From the NCBI GenBank assembly GCA_025559845.1, contig CP048469.1:2829001-2893000 (forward strand): a DNA stretch of 64,000 bases, written 5' to 3'. Made by a program: the position numbers and the translations under genes. The notes under the pieces were generated by a model, which was not told the origin of the DNA, did no database searches, and worked only from the letters and a program-made list of their open reading frames with translations. This DNA is from Agrobacterium tumefaciens. GTDB lineage: Bacteria; Pseudomonadota; Alphaproteobacteria; Rhizobiales; Rhizobiaceae. Shown piece after piece: positions 34,529 to 44,420 of this stretch (its first letter is position 1; each line of letters begins with the position of its first letter).

Positions 34529-35803
34529 TCAGGCCGCGTTCGCAGCCAGAAGCTCCATGCTGAGATGTTTGCCGTTGTGGCCCGTAATCGCAACCTGCGC
34601 AAGCGTGCGCGGCATCAGTGCAGGTGCTTCGACGAGCGTGAAATTGTCGGTGTGGGCAAAACCGTTATTCTCCACGAGGATCGTCTGCACAGAACCGACC
34701 ATAGTCTCGAGATGGGCATGCTTCAACGCCTCACCGCGTTCGCGCAGTCGGGCAGCCCGCTCCTTGATCAGGCCGCGATCAAGCTGCGGCATACGCGCCG
34801 CCGGCGTTCCGGGACGCGGGCTGTAGGGGAAAACATGCAGACTGGAAATCCCGCACTCTTCCGCAAGCGTTGCAGCGTTTTCCGCCATTTCTTCGGTTTC
34901 GGTCGGAAAACCCGCAATCATATCGGCCCCGAAGGCAATGTCTGGCCGGAGCGCCCGCACGTCGCGACAGAAACGGATTGCATCGTCGCGCAAATGGCGA
35001 CGTTTCATACGTTTCAGGATCATGTCGTCGCCATGCTGTAGCGAAAGATGCAGGTGCGGCATGAAGCGCGGTTCGTCGGCAATCAGGTCCATCAGATGTT
35101 TGTCGGCTTCGATGCTGTCGATGGAGGAAAGCCGCAGGCGCAAGATTTCCGGCACCTGTTTCAAAAGTGTTTTCGCCAGATATCCGAGCGACGGCTCACC
35201 CGGCAGATCAGCGCCGTAACTGGTTGCATCTACCCCTGTCAGAACGATTTCGCGATAACCGCCTTCCGTCAGCTTGCGGGCCTGCTCCACCACCGCACCC
35301 ATCGGTACGGATCGGGAGTTACCGCGACCATAGGGAATGATGCAGAAGGTGCAGCGATGATCGCAGCCATTCTGCACCTGAATGAAGGCGCGCACATGCC
35401 CGTCGATATGCTTGACCATCTGCGGCGCGGTCGCCTTGATGCTCATGATATCATTGACGCGTAGCTTCTCTTCGGCCGAAACGCCAAAATCAGGAAGGGA
35501 GCGGTAAGAGGCGCTTTTCAGCTTCTCTTCGTTGCCAAGCACGGCATCGACTTCCGGCATGTCGGCAAAAGTCTGTTTTTCGGTCTGCGCGGCACAGCCT
35601 GTAACGATGATGCGTGCATGCGGGTTGTCGCGTCGTGCACGGCGGATCGCCTGACGGGCCTGCCGTACGGCTTCGCCCGTGACAGCACAGGTATTGACGA
35701 GAACGGCATTGTTGAGCCCGGCCTTTTCGGCCTCCGCCCGCATCACTTCCGATTCATAGGTATTGAGACGGCAGCCGAAGGTTATGACCTCGACGCCGCT
35801 CAT
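34529..35803 (-). CDS. mtaB: tRNA t6A37 methylthiotransferase MtaB
   Basis: Radical-SAM enzyme that converts t6A to ms2t6A at position 37 of ANN-decoding tRNAs. The protein is 424 residues. Three N-terminal cysteines for the auxiliary cluster are visible: C11 (T-F-G-C-R-L-N-T), the one in V-N-T-C-A-V-T and the one in T-G-C-A-A-Q. The radical-SAM motif C-D-H-R-C-T-F-C follows near residue 146, and a TRAM-like end is present. The ATG at 35803 overlaps the dapF stop as ATGA. Confidence 0.95.
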   Translation of the reverse strand: MSGVEVITFGCRLNTYESEVMRAEAEKAGLNNAVLVNTCAVTGEAVRQARQAIRRARRDNPHARIIVTGCAAQTEKQTFADMPEVDAVLGNEEKLKSASYRSLPDFGVSAEEKLRVNDIMSIKATAPQMVKHIDGHVRAFIQVQNGCDHRCTFCIIPYGRGNSRSVPMGAVVEQARKLTEGGYREIVLTGVDATSYGADLPGEPSLGYLAKTLLKQVPEILRLRLSSIDSIEADKHLMDLIADEPRFMPHLHLSLQHGDDMILKRMKRRHLRDDAIRFCRDVRALRPDIAFGADMIAGFPTETEEMAENAATLAEECGISSLHVFPYSPRPGTPAARMPQLDRGLIKERAARLRERGEALKHAHLETMVGSVQTILVENNGFAHTDNFTLVEAPALMPRTLAQVAITGHNGKHLSMELLAANAA

Positions 35804-36702
35804 ATCGCCCCCTGCTCGGCAGCGGCATCGCGCTGCCATGTACCCGTGGCAGGATCGACCGACCCCGACCATTCCCATTCAGCAGGACCTGTCATGATGA
35901 CATGATTGTCTTCGCGCCATTCGATCGTCAGCGGCACGCGGATCGGGCTGGAAGCGACATCGATGGTCACCGATTTTCCGGTACGACCTGTCCGGGCGGC
36001 CGACACCGCCGCAGCACACGCAGCCGAACCGCAGGCAAGCGTAAGCCCTGCCCCACGCTCCCAGGTCCGCGTGCGCAGAGCGCTATCAGATATGACCTGC
36101 GCCAGCGTGATATTGGCCTTCTCAGGAAACATCGGGTGGTTTTCGAGAAGCGGCCCGATGCGCTCGAGATCGAAACTCATCGGATCACGATCCACCCAGA
36201 ACACGGCATGCGGATTGCCCATCGACATCACGGCAGGCGAATGCAGGATCGGATTATCGATCGGCCCGATCTGCAATTCAATGCGGCTTGTGTCGTGGAA
36301 CTCTTCCGAAAGCGGAATATCCTGCCAGCGAAAACGCGGAAGCCCCATGTCAACGGAGATCATCCCGTCTTCATGTTCCACGGCATTGAGGATACCCGCG
36401 ACCGTCTGGAAGGTGAAAACCTTCTTTCCTGTTTCCGAGGCCAGTGCCTGCACCACACAGCGCGTTCCGTTGCCGCAGGCCTGCGCCTTGGTCCCATCGC
36501 AGTTTAGAATATCGATATAGGCGTCCGTTCCATTTGTGCGCGGGTCGTGAATGGCCATGATCTGGTCGAACTGCGTCGCCGGATCGGCATTGAGCGCAAC
36601 CGCAGCCTCAGCACTGACCATATCCTTGCGGCCGCGCATGTCGACAACCAGGATCTTGTTGCCAAGCCCGTTCATCTTTGCAAATTCGACCGTATCCGCC
36701 AT
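35800..36702 (-). CDS. dapF: Diaminopimelate epimerase
   Basis: Cytoplasmic enzyme converting LL- to meso-diaminopimelate for lysine and peptidoglycan synthesis, without cofactor. The 300-residue protein has both catalytic cysteines in their usual blocks: A-C-G-N-G-T-R-C near residues 75-82 and L-A-C-G-S-A-A-C near 219-226. The N-terminal F-x-K-M-N-G-L-G-N is the family start. It is upstream of, and coupled to, mtaB; that pairing with a tRNA-modification gene is common in rhizobia. Confidence 0.97.
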   Translation of the reverse strand: MADTVEFAKMNGLGNKILVVDMRGRKDMVSAEAAVALNADPATQFDQIMAIHDPRTNGTDAYIDILNCDGTKAQACGNGTRCVVQALASETGKKVFTFQTVAGILNAVEHEDGMISVDMGLPRFRWQDIPLSEEFHDTSRIELQIGPIDNPILHSPAVMSMGNPHAVFWVDRDPMSFDLERIGPLLENHPMFPEKANITLAQVISDSALRTRTWERGAGLTLACGSAACAAAVSAARTGRTGKSVTIDVASSPIRVPLTIEWREDNHVIMTGPAEWEWSGSVDPATGTWQRDAAAEQGAI

Positions 36703-36815
36703 CGTTCTGAACCTGAAAACCGCTAAAAATGGAAACGCGCACCGGATCGATCCGGTACTTTCGCCCTATATGGCGGAAAAGGCAGTAAATTACCAGACCG
36801 GGCACGCCGAAACGC

Positions 36816-37895
36816 CTAGGACGAGGTGACCGGCACATCGAACACTTCGCCGGGACGCATAGGCCGGAAACGACCGTCTGCAACCCCATGTTCGCTCAGT
36901 GCCGCCGTGAGCGCAATGACCGGTGCATCGATGGCTTCATCAGTGAGCTGAACCGTTCCCCAATGATGACCGCAGGCATAGGCAGCGCCGCAAATCTTCA
37001 TGCCCTCGACTGCCTCTGCAGGGTTCTGGTGCTGGCCTTTCATGAACCAGCGCGGTTCGTATGCTCCGAAAGGCAGGTTGGCGAGACGGAAGCCGCCGTG
37101 CTTCTTGGCCATGGCATGATAGTTGAGACCATTATGAAAGCCGGTATCGCCAATGTGATAGATCTTGCCACCCGGCGTTTCGATGACGAAGGCCGCCCAG
37201 AGCGCCATACGCCGATCGTTCAGCCCGCGCGCTGACCAGTGATGGCAGGGCTCGAAGTGGATTTTCACATCCGGACCGACAGCAACAATATCGCCCCAGT
37301 CCCCCGTCGAAATCCGCGCAGCCTCGACGCGCGTACGGATGATCGCATCGTTTCCAAGCGGTGTGACAAACAGAGGCTTGTGGTTCACATGCAGTCGATG
37401 AAGCGTTTCAAGGTCCATGTGGTCGTAGTGATTGTGCGTTATCAGCACCACATCGATCGGCGGCAAGTCCTCGAAACGGATACCGGGAGCATTGACGCGT
37501 TTTGGGCCAGCAAAACTGAAAGGGCTGGTGCGTTCCGACCAGACAGGATCGGCGAGAATGTTCAGCCCCGCCGTCTGAATGAGAAAGGAAGCGTGGCCGA
37601 CGAAGGTAATGCGCAGATCCTTGCCCACGACCCGTTCGCTGGGTTTTGCCAGAGGAAAAGGGCTCGGATAGTCTTCCGGCCAGGAGGATTTCTGGCCGTT
37701 GAACCGCCATTTCATCAGATCGAGAAAACCGCCTGGCGGCGCACCGCCGGGATTGAAGAAACGCACACCATCGAAATGGTCGGACGCCGGACCGGAATAA
37801 TAGGCGCCAGCATTGGAACGGCTGGCAAAAAGCCCGCCGCCTGCCAGAGCAAGCGTGCCGATTGCAGCAAGGCGGAAGAAGTTTCGACGTTTCAT
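36816..37895 (-). CDS. MBL-fold metallo-hydrolase (UlaG / NAPE-PLD-like), possibly exported
   Basis: A 359-residue metallo-beta-lactamase-fold protein of the UlaG/NAPE-PLD-like group. The metal motif H-N-H-Y-D-H is at about 160-165; further ligands are likely in C-H-H-W and G-D-T-G-F. The N-terminus M-K-R-R-N-F-F-R-L then a hydrophobic stretch resembles a twin-arginine signal, suggesting folded export. The frame is open upstream, with possible starts at 37919 and 37931 (TTG), so the signal call is tentative. Substrate unknown. It is upstream of dapF by 113 bases and divergent from ffh. Confidence 0.88.
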   Translation of the reverse strand: MKRRNFFRLAAIGTLALAGGGLFASRSNAGAYYSGPASDHFDGVRFFNPGGAPPGGFLDLMKWRFNGQKSSWPEDYPSPFPLAKPSERVVGKDLRITFVGHASFLIQTAGLNILADPVWSERTSPFSFAGPKRVNAPGIRFEDLPPIDVVLITHNHYDHMDLETLHRLHVNHKPLFVTPLGNDAIIRTRVEAARISTGDWGDIVAVGPDVKIHFEPCHHWSARGLNDRRMALWAAFVIETPGGKIYHIGDTGFHNGLNYHAMAKKHGGFRLANLPFGAYEPRWFMKGQHQNPAEAVEGMKICGAAYACGHHWGTVQLTDEAIDAPVIALTAALSEHGVADGRFRPMRPGEVFDVPVTSS

Positions 37896-38223
37896 AACAA
37901 AAGCTATAAGAAGCCTCATAGCCGCGTTCAAGGCACATTGCGCCGTATAAATGCGCCCTCACGAAGTCGTCACTGCGAGCGCATGTCAGCTAAAATGCCT
38001 GCACGCCTTGACTTTCGCCCGGCTTTACTGTTTATCCGGCCCGATTAGCTGGCAGTTTCAAGACTCCAAGCCACCGACCGGGACCCGAAAAGGTATAAAG
38101 AGATCCCGGAGGTCAACACCCGACAGCGCGATGCGCCCTCGGGTGCTTTTGGGCTTTGCGTCTTGTTTTTGACAGCAAAAGCACCGACGTTTCGGAAACC
38201 CCGGAACGAAGAAGGAAAAGACG
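37896..38223. promoter_or_regulatory. Divergent MBL / ffh intergenic region with candidate promoter
   Basis: A 328-base gap that should drive ffh rightward and the MBL gene leftward. The best candidate for ffh is TTGACT at 38008-38013, a 17-base spacer, and TTTATC at 38031-38036, which is a good -35 but poor -10. TTGACA at 38169-38174 is a perfect -35 without a matching -10. AAGGA directly before the ffh ATG is a clear ribosome-binding site. I see no gene. Confidence 0.35.
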
Positions 38224-39792
38224 ATGTTTGAAAGCCTCCAGGACCGCCTTGGCTCCATTTTGAATGGACTGACCGGCCGTGGCGCACTGACGGAAGCCGA
38301 TGTTTCCGCAGCTCTGCGCGAGGTTCGCCGTGCGCTTCTTGAAGCAGACGTGGCGCTTGAAGTCGTTCGTTCCTTTACCGACAAGGTGCGTGAAAAAGCG
38401 GTCGGCGCAGCCGTCCTGAAATCCATCAAGCCTGGCCAGATGGTCGTCAAGATCGTTCATGACGAGCTTGTCGAAATGCTGGGCACAGAAGGCGTCTCCA
38501 TCGACCTTCATGCCGCAGCCCCCGTCGTCATCATGATGGTGGGCCTTCAGGGCTCCGGTAAAACCACAACCACCGGCAAGATTGCCAAGCGCCTGACGGA
38601 TCGCGAGAAGAAGAAGGTGCTGATGGCATCTCTCGACACGCGCCGCCCCGCCGCACAGGAACAACTCAGACAGCTTGGCGTCCAGACTGGCGTCGATACG
38701 CTGCCGATCATCGCCGGCCAGTCACCGACCGACATCGCCTCGCGCGCAGTACAGGCCGCGAAGCTTGGCGGCCATGACGTCGTGATCCTCGACACCGCAG
38801 GCCGCACCCACATCGACGAACCGTTGATGCTGGAAATGGCCGAGATCAAGAAAAAGTCCAACCCGCACGAAATTCTGCTGGTAGCCGACAGCCTGACAGG
38901 TCAGGACGCCGTCAACCTCGCACGCAATTTCGATGAGCGTGTCGGCATCACCGGTCTTGTCCTGACCCGTATGGATGGCGACGGTCGCGGCGGCGCGGCT
39001 CTGTCGATGCGCGCCGTTACCGGCAAGCCAATCAAGCTGATTGGTACCGGCGAGCGCATGGGCGAACTCGACGAGTTTCATCCACGCCGTATCGCCGACC
39101 GTATTCTCGGCATGGGCGACATCGTTTCGCTGGTCGAAAAGGCTGCGGAAAATATCGACGCCGAGAAGGCGCGGGCCATGGCCGAAAAAATGGCCAAGGG
39201 CAAGTTCGACCTGAACGACCTCGCCGACCAGCTTCGCCAGATGAAGAAGATGGGCGGCATGGGCGGCATCATGGGTCTGATGCCCGGCATGGCCGGCATG
39301 AAGGACAAGATGGCCTCAGCCGGTCTGAACGACAAGATGTTCGACCGCCAGATCGCCATCATCTCTTCTATGACCAAGGCAGAGCGCGCCAACCCGGATA
39401 TTCTCAAGCATAGCCGCAAGAAGCGCATCGCCGCCGGTTCCGGCACCGACGCTGCCGAGATCAACAAGCTGCTCAAGATGCATCGCGGCATGGCCGACAT
39501 GATGAAAGCCATGGGCGGCAAGGGCAAGGGCGGCATCATGAAACAGATGATGGGTGGCCTTGCGGGCAAGATGGGCCTCGGTGGAATGGGCGGCATGCCC
39601 GACCTGTCGAACATCGATCCCAAGCAGTTGGAAGCGCTGCAGAAACAGGCAGAAGCTGCGGGCCTAGGTAAGCCTGGCGCCATGCCGCCAGGTCTTGGAC
39701 AGGGCTTGCCCGGCGGGCTTCCCGGCTTGGGCAGCAAACTGCCCGGTCTTGGTGGACTTCCGGGCCTGCCCGGTTTTCCGAAGAAGAAGTAA
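38224..39792 (+). CDS. ffh: Signal recognition particle protein Ffh
   Basis: GTPase that binds 4.5S RNA and signal peptides of nascent membrane proteins. The protein has 522 residues, longer than the usual 450. N and G domains span residues 1-295 with G1 G-L-Q-G-S-G-K-T-T at 107-115 and D-T-A-G-R at about 190. The methionine-rich M domain follows, including the R-x-x-R-I-A-A-G-S-G RNA-binding motif near 402. The extra C-terminus is Met-Gly rich, then a Gly-Leu-Pro tail ending K-K-K. It starts the ffh - chorismate mutase - rpsP - rimM - trmD cluster. Confidence 0.97.
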   Translation: MFESLQDRLGSILNGLTGRGALTEADVSAALREVRRALLEADVALEVVRSFTDKVREKAVGAAVLKSIKPGQMVVKIVHDELVEMLGTEGVSIDLHAAAPVVIMMVGLQGSGKTTTTGKIAKRLTDREKKKVLMASLDTRRPAAQEQLRQLGVQTGVDTLPIIAGQSPTDIASRAVQAAKLGGHDVVILDTAGRTHIDEPLMLEMAEIKKKSNPHEILLVADSLTGQDAVNLARNFDERVGITGLVLTRMDGDGRGGAALSMRAVTGKPIKLIGTGERMGELDEFHPRRIADRILGMGDIVSLVEKAAENIDAEKARAMAEKMAKGKFDLNDLADQLRQMKKMGGMGGIMGLMPGMAGMKDKMASAGLNDKMFDRQIAIISSMTKAERANPDILKHSRKKRIAAGSGTDAAEINKLLKMHRGMADMMKAMGGKGKGGIMKQMMGGLAGKMGLGGMGGMPDLSNIDPKQLEALQKQAEAAGLGKPGAMPPGLGQGLPGGLPGLGSKLPGLGGLPGLPGFPKKK

Positions 39793-39806
39793 GGCAGGGG
39801 GACATC

Positions 39807-40124
39807 ATGACCACGACCGAAGTGAAGGCCCAGCTTTCCGAATACCGCCAGTCGATCGACAACATCGACGCCGCACTGGTTCACATTCTTGCCGAACGTT
39901 TCCGCTGCACCAAGGCAGTGGGCGTATTGAAGGCAAAATACAATTTGCCGCCGGCAGACCCGGCGCGCGAGGAATACCAGATCGATCGCCTTCGCCGTCT
40001 GGCAAAGGACGCCAATCTGGACCCGGATTTCGCCGAGAAGTTCCTGAACTTCATCATCACCGAAGTCATCCGGCATCATGAAGCAATCGCCGCCGAACAT
40101 GGCGGCAACGAAAAAACCGCCTGA
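39807..40124 (+). CDS. Chorismate mutase (AroQ class)
   Basis: A 105-residue all-helical chorismate mutase, turning chorismate into prephenate for phenylalanine and tyrosine. The AroQ pattern is visible: [13 protein letters not shown] near 13-25, R-F-R-C-T-K-A-V-G near 31-39 (arginine and lysine for substrate binding), and the later [11 protein letters not shown] helix. It is a stand-alone domain, set 14 bases after ffh and 31 before rpsP in a translation cluster. GGGGG precedes the ATG. Confidence 0.94.
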   Translation: MTTTEVKAQLSEYRQSIDNIDAALVHILAERFRCTKAVGVLKAKYNLPPADPAREEYQIDRLRRLAKDANLDPDFAEKFLNFIITEVIRHHEAIAAEHGGNEKTA

Positions 40125-40155
40125 TCGGCGGAAAACACCTCAAGGAGTAAATAAC

Positions 40156-40533
40156 ATGGCACTGAAAATTCGTCTCGCCCGCGGCGGTTCCAAGAAGCGT
40201 CCGTACTACCAGATCGTCGTTGCTGACGCCCGTTCGCCGCGCGACGGCCGTTTCCTCGAAAAGGTTGGTTCCTGGAACCCGATGCTTGCAAAGGATAACC
40301 CGCAGCGCGTTGAGCTGAAGGTTGACCTCATCAAGGAATGGATCGCCAAGGGCGCACAGCCGACCGACCGCGTTCTGCGCTTCCTCGCAGAAGCTGGCCT
40401 GGCTGAGCGCGACGCTCGCAACAACCCTGAAAAGGCAAAGCCGGGCAAGCGCGCTCTGGAGCGCGTTGCTGAGAAGAAGCAGAAGGCTGAAGACGCCGCT
40501 GCTGCTGCCGCAGAAGCTTCTGCTGCAGAATAA
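40156..40533 (+). CDS. rpsP: 30S ribosomal protein S16
   Basis: Small-subunit protein needed for 30S assembly. The core [16 protein letters not shown] and [14 protein letters not shown] blocks are canonical. The protein is 125 residues, longer than E. coli S16 (82), because of a C-terminal extension from about residue 85 that is lysine-rich and ends in an alanine-glutamate tail, common in rhizobia. AAGGAG precedes the ATG; an upstream open extension to 40078 is not used. A terminator follows it. Confidence 0.97.
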   Translation: MALKIRLARGGSKKRPYYQIVVADARSPRDGRFLEKVGSWNPMLAKDNPQRVELKVDLIKEWIAKGAQPTDRVLRFLAEAGLAERDARNNPEKAKPGKRALERVAEKKQKAEDAAAAAAEASAAE

Positions 40534-40556
40534 TCTGCAAGCGATCGCTTGAAGAG

Positions 40557-40589
40557 CGGGTGGCGTGGTTTACCGCGCCGCCCGTTTTT
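40557..40589 (+). terminator. Intrinsic terminator between rpsP and rimM
   Basis: Arms CGGGTGGCG (40557-40565) and CGCCGCCCG (40576-40584), nine pairs with one G-U, are followed by five T residues. It lies 24 bases after the rpsP stop and should lower, but perhaps not abolish, rimM-trmD transcription from upstream. Confidence 0.8.
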
Positions 40590-40653
40590 GGTTTATTGTG
40601 CTGTGAAAACGCCATAAACCGAAGACGATAAACACCAGATGACGGACGGCCCG

Positions 40654-41220
40654 ATGGCAAAACTGGAAAACCCGGTTCTCATGGCAAAGATTGGCAGCGC
40701 GCAGGGCCTGCGCGGCGAAGTGCGAGTGAGTTCGTATACGGACGATCCGATGGCGTTGGGCGACTACGGCAATCTGGTCAGCGCCGATGGCCGCGTCTTC
40801 GAGATACTGGAAGTTCGCGAAGGCAAGAACGTCGTGGTCATCCGCTTCAGAGGCGTCAACGACCGCAATGCCGCCGAAGCCCTGAACGGGCTGGAACTCT
40901 TTGTCGATCGCGACAACCTGCCCGACGAAGAGTTGGATGACGACGAATTTTATTACGCCGATCTCGAAGGGCTGGAAGCCGTCGATGCCGAAGGAAACAG
41001 CTATGGCGCTGTCAGTGCCGTATTTGATTTCGGTGCAGGTGATCTGCTGGAACTGAAGGGTGCCGGCCGACGCCCGACGCTGATCCCCTTTTCGGAAGCC
41101 GCAGTTCTCGAAATCGATCTCGATGCCGGAAAAATTCTGATCGATCCCATGGCGGCAGGCCTGATCGACAATCCCGACGACAAGGACGAAACCGGCGTTT
41201 CGCCGTTCGGCAAGAAATAA
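40654..41220 (+). CDS. rimM: Ribosome maturation factor RimM
   Basis: Assembly factor for the 30S head, binding S19. The 188-residue protein has the N-terminal RimM domain with the motif [14 protein letters not shown] near residues 10-23, and the PRC-barrel domain with [11 protein letters not shown] near 95-105. An in-frame ATG at 40639 adds five residues; neither has a clear ribosome-binding site, and the later one is chosen to fit the family N-terminus. trmD starts three bases after its stop. Confidence 0.95.
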   Translation: MAKLENPVLMAKIGSAQGLRGEVRVSSYTDDPMALGDYGNLVSADGRVFEILEVREGKNVVVIRFRGVNDRNAAEALNGLELFVDRDNLPDEELDDDEFYYADLEGLEAVDAEGNSYGAVSAVFDFGAGDLLELKGAGRRPTLIPFSEAAVLEIDLDAGKILIDPMAAGLIDNPDDKDETGVSPFGKK

Positions 41221-41223
41221 TCC

Positions 41224-41928
41224 ATGACCTTCAAGGCTACCGTCCTGACGCTCTACCCGGAAATGTTTCCCGGCCACCTTGGCTATTCTCTGGCAGGCAA
41301 GGCCCTGGATAAAGGGCAATGGTCGCTGGAAGCGGTGCAGATCCGCGAGTTCACGACGGACAAACACCGCAGCGTCGATGATACACCTGCTGGCGGTGGT
41401 GCCGGGATGGTGCTGAAACCGGACGTTCTGGCCGCAGCCATCGATCGTGTATCCGAAGGCGATACGCGCCCGCGCCTGCTGATGAGCCCGCGTGGCAAAC
41501 CCTTGTCCCAGGAGCGTGTCCGCGAACTCGCCGCTGGTGAGGGCGCAATCATTGTTTGCGGTCGCTTCGAGGGTGTCGACCAGCGTGTGATCGATGCGCG
41601 CGAACTGGAAGAGGTTTCCATCGGCGACTACATTCTGTCCGGCGGAGAACCGGCGGCCTTGACGCTTCTCGACGCGATTGTTCGGATCTTGCCGGGCGTT
41701 ATGGGCAACGATCTCTCAGGCGTTCATGAGAGCTTTGAAGGCGGATTGCTGGAGCACCCGCATTATACCCGACCGCAGATATGGGAAGGACGCGACATTC
41801 CTGCCGTTCTGACCTCCGGCAATCATGCCGCCATCGATAAATGGCGGCAGGCTCAAGCGCTGGCGCTGACAAAAGAACGTCGTCCGGACCTGCTGGACAA
41901 GCCTGCGTCTCAGGCCGACAGGAAATAA
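41224..41928 (+). CDS. trmD: tRNA (guanine-37-N1)-methyltransferase TrmD
   Basis: SPOUT-class enzyme that methylates N1 of G37 in tRNAs to prevent frameshifting. The 234-residue protein carries L-Y-P-E-M-F-P-G at about 9-16, the substrate-binding [10 protein letters not shown], and the trefoil-knot segment [11 protein letters not shown] near 134-144. It is coupled to rimM. Its last 19 bases overlap the opposite-strand TauE/SafE gene. Confidence 0.97.
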   Translation: MTFKATVLTLYPEMFPGHLGYSLAGKALDKGQWSLEAVQIREFTTDKHRSVDDTPAGGGAGMVLKPDVLAAAIDRVSEGDTRPRLLMSPRGKPLSQERVRELAAGEGAIIVCGRFEGVDQRVIDARELEEVSIGDYILSGGEPAALTLLDAIVRILPGVMGNDLSGVHESFEGGLLEHPHYTRPQIWEGRDIPAVLTSGNHAAIDKWRQAQALALTKERRPDLLDKPASQADRK

Positions 41929-42656
41929 TAGCCCGTCAACACCAGCCCGACGGCAATGACAAGCCATCGGATGATCCATTGCGGCACCCGCCTTGCCGCG
42001 TGAACACCAGCATAACCGCCAAGTGCGGCTGCCGGAAACATGATGAGTGCCGCCCACCACGACACGACGCCGCCACTGACGAAGATCGTAATCGCGATAA
42101 TGGCAATCACCACCGACAGCAGGTTTTTCAGCGCATTGAGATGATGATAGCTGCCGCCGGACGTGACGCCCAGAATGGCGAGCATCATGATGCCCATACC
42201 GGCCCCGAAGAAGCCGCCATAAACAGACGCTAACCCCTGGAAGACAAGGCTTGGCAGATTGCCTGGAGAGCGCTCAGCGCTCGATCTCGGACGCAGCCAC
42301 GGCCCCGCCGCAAATACGGCTGTCGCGGCAAGCAGCAGCCACGGCACGAGTTGGCGGAAAGAAGGGTTATCAAGCGACAGGAGAAGTAGCGCGCCGGCCA
42401 GTCCACCTACCACGGAAACGGCTGAGAGCAAGATTGCCTCGCGCCAGTGTTTGCGAATTTCCGGGCCATAGGCGATCACAGAGGTGATGTAACCGGGAAA
42501 CTGCACAATGGCGGACGTGGCATTGGCAACGATTGGCGGCAAACCGGCAAGTGTCATTGCCCCGAAAGTCAGAAATGTGCCGCCACCGGCAATGGCATTT
42601 ACGACGCCCGAAAGAAAGCCGGTCGCGAAAAGCAGAAGAACGATAAAAATGGACAT
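41910..42656 (-). CDS. TauE/SafE family sulfite/organosulfonate exporter-like protein
   Basis: A 248-residue inner-membrane protein with about eight hydrophobic segments from the TauE/SafE (DUF81) family, whose members export sulfite, sulfoacetate or related anions. The two G-rich repeats are visible: [14 protein letters not shown] near 13-26 and [11 protein letters not shown] near 147-157. GGGAGG before the ATG at 42656 supports that start over the longer open frame. Substrate unknown. It converges with trmD and overlaps it by 19 bases. Confidence 0.93.
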   Translation of the reverse strand: MSIFIVLLLFATGFLSGVVNAIAGGGTFLTFGAMTLAGLPPIVANATSAIVQFPGYITSVIAYGPEIRKHWREAILLSAVSVVGGLAGALLLLSLDNPSFRQLVPWLLLAATAVFAAGPWLRPRSSAERSPGNLPSLVFQGLASVYGGFFGAGMGIMMLAILGVTSGGSYHHLNALKNLLSVVIAIIAITIFVSGGVVSWWAALIMFPAAALGGYAGVHAARRVPQWIIRWLVIAVGLVLTGYYFLSA

Positions 42657-42922
42657 GGCCCCTCCCAAGGTTCTCATGCCATAAAGGCGGAGTTCGATCC
42701 CGACAACCGCCTCGATCAACGAGCGGAAGATAAAATATTGTCACAAAAGGGATGACAAAACGCGCGTCGTCGTGTATGTGCCCGCGTGGAAATGGGAAAA
42801 CTCCCTTAACCGCAAGCAAAGAATGGCGAACCCGCTCCTGCCGAAAGGCACGATCCCAAGGCTGTGACCGAAGGATGAGATGTTGAGCGCTCTGGCTGTT
42901 TCAGAAGAAATTAGAGGTTAAC

Positions 42923-43462
42923 ATGACCAATATCATTCAGCAGCTGGAAGCCGAACAGGCTGCCAAGATCGAAGCCAAGCGCACCCTGCCCGACTTTTCT
43001 CCGGGCGACACGGTTCGCGTTAACGTTCGCGTTACGGAAGGTAACCGTACCCGCGTACAGGCTTACGAAGGCGTTGTTATCGCTCGCTCCGGCGGCGGCC
43101 TGAACGAGAACTTCACGGTTCGCAAAATCTCCTACGGCGAAGGCGTTGAGCGCGTATTCCCGGTTTACTCTCCGCTGGTTGAAGGCGTTGAAGTCGTTCG
43201 CCGCGGTAAGGTTCGCCGCGCGAAGCTCTACTACCTGCGCGACCGTCGCGGTAAGTCTGCACGTATCGTTGAAAACACCGGTACGCGCGCTCGCAAGCTG
43301 AACGAAGCCGAGCGTCAGGCTATTGCCGACGAAAAGGCACGTCTGGAAGCTGAAAAGGTTGCAGCAGCACAGGCTCTCGCAGCCGAGAAGGCAGCAGCCG
43401 AAGCCGCAGAAGCAAAGGCAGCGGAAGAAGCAGCAAAGGCTGCTGAAGGCGCAGCAGAATAA
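42923..43462 (+). CDS. rplS: 50S ribosomal protein L19
   Basis: Large-subunit protein at the 30S-50S interface. The canonical core is residues 1-115, with [11 protein letters not shown] and [12 protein letters not shown] near 24-55 and [15 protein letters not shown] near 101-115. The 179-residue protein has a long Ala-Glu-Lys tail of about 50 residues, as S16 does. AGAGG precedes the ATG. It stands on its own after a 266-base gap and has its own strong terminator. Confidence 0.97.
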   Translation: MTNIIQQLEAEQAAKIEAKRTLPDFSPGDTVRVNVRVTEGNRTRVQAYEGVVIARSGGGLNENFTVRKISYGEGVERVFPVYSPLVEGVEVVRRGKVRRAKLYYLRDRRGKSARIVENTGTRARKLNEAERQAIADEKARLEAEKVAAAQALAAEKAAAEAAEAKAAEEAAKAAEGAAE

Positions 43463-43488
43463 GATTTCCCATTACGGGATTTTTTCGA

Positions 43489-43515
43489 AAAGGCGGTCTT
43501 TGGACCGCCTTTTTT
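43489..43515 (+). terminator. Intrinsic terminator of rplS
   Basis: Ten-base arms AAAGGCGGTC (43489-43498) and GACCGCCTTT (43503-43512) with a four-base loop, followed by more T residues. It lies 26 bases after the stop. Confidence 0.93.
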
Positions 43516-43587
43516 GTTGCCCGCTCTTTACTTGCCCCAGCCGTCGCAACCGTGCATTTTCGAGAAAACTCTTTCAGGAGATGCCTC

Positions 43588-44385
43588 GTGACCACCAGAC
43601 GCCTGTTCCTCGCCACCCTCGCCGCTCTGAGCACCGCTCCTCTTCTGGCGCGCGCGGCCGAACTGCCCGACCTCAAGGGGCGTACCGTTGTCGTGGTGAC
43701 CGAGAATGCCTACCCGCCGCTGCAGTTCATCGATCCGAAATCAGGCGATGCGATCGGCTGGGAATACGATGCCATGAAGGCGATCGCCGAGCGGCTGAAC
43801 TTCAAGCTCGAATACCGGAATATCTCCTGGGATGCGATGATCCAGGCCGTGTCGGACGGGCAGTACGACATCGGCATGACCGGCATCAGCATCAAGGATG
43901 AACGCAAAGCGAAGGTCGATTTTTCCGACCCCTACATGCGCTCTGAAATGTTCATGCTGGTGCGTTCCGACGAAACGCGCTTCACCGACGCAAAGAGCTT
44001 TGCGGCCTTTGAAAAAGGCCTGGTCGGGGCACAGGCAGGAACCACCCCCTTTTATACGGCCGTCTACGATATTCTCGATGGCAATGAACAGACCCCCCGC
44101 ATCAGGCTCGTGGAAACCTTTGGCGCCAGCGTCCAGGCTTTGATGACGGGCGATGTCGATCTCGTGCTCACGGATGGCGTGGCGGGCAAAGGATATGTGG
44201 AAGTCTCGAAAGGCGCTCTGAAGCTGATCGGCGATCCATTGGGGGGCGATGATTTCGGCTTCATCTTCAAGAAGGGCTCCGATCTTGTCGCGCCCGTAAA
44301 TGCGGCTATTGCGGCTCTAAAGGCCGATGGCACCTTCGCGGCTCTCGATAAGAAGTGGTTCCTGGATTACAAGCTCGGCGAATGA
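43588..44385 (+). CDS. Amino-acid ABC transporter substrate-binding protein
   Basis: A 265-residue periplasmic binding protein of the family-3 (polar amino acid) type. GTG at 43588 is chosen because AGGAG lies seven bases upstream. The N-terminus T-T-R-R-L-F-L-A-T-L resembles a twin-arginine signal, followed by a hydrophobic run and cleavage near A-R-A-A. The mature part has the family block N-A-Y-P-P-L-Q-F-I-D near 47-56, Y-D-I-G-M-T-G-I-S and the ligand-site R-K-A-K-V-D-F-S near 112-119. It precedes a permease gene, but no ATPase gene follows. Confidence 0.92.
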   Translation: MTTRRLFLATLAALSTAPLLARAAELPDLKGRTVVVVTENAYPPLQFIDPKSGDAIGWEYDAMKAIAERLNFKLEYRNISWDAMIQAVSDGQYDIGMTGISIKDERKAKVDFSDPYMRSEMFMLVRSDETRFTDAKSFAAFEKGLVGAQAGTTPFYTAVYDILDGNEQTPRIRLVETFGASVQALMTGDVDLVLTDGVAGKGYVEVSKGALKLIGDPLGGDDFGFIFKKGSDLVAPVNAAIAALKADGTFAALDKKWFLDYKLGE

Positions 44386-44420
44386 CCTGAGCCGACGCAT
44401 GTGATGGGGACGAAATCGTT

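Noticed and set aside
38169..38174. Perfect TTGACA as an ffh promoter
   Set aside because: No -10 like sequence is found 16-18 bases downstream.
43552..43587. Longer start for the amino-acid binding protein
   Set aside because: The AGGAG ribosome-binding site lies inside this extension and fits the GTG at 43588.
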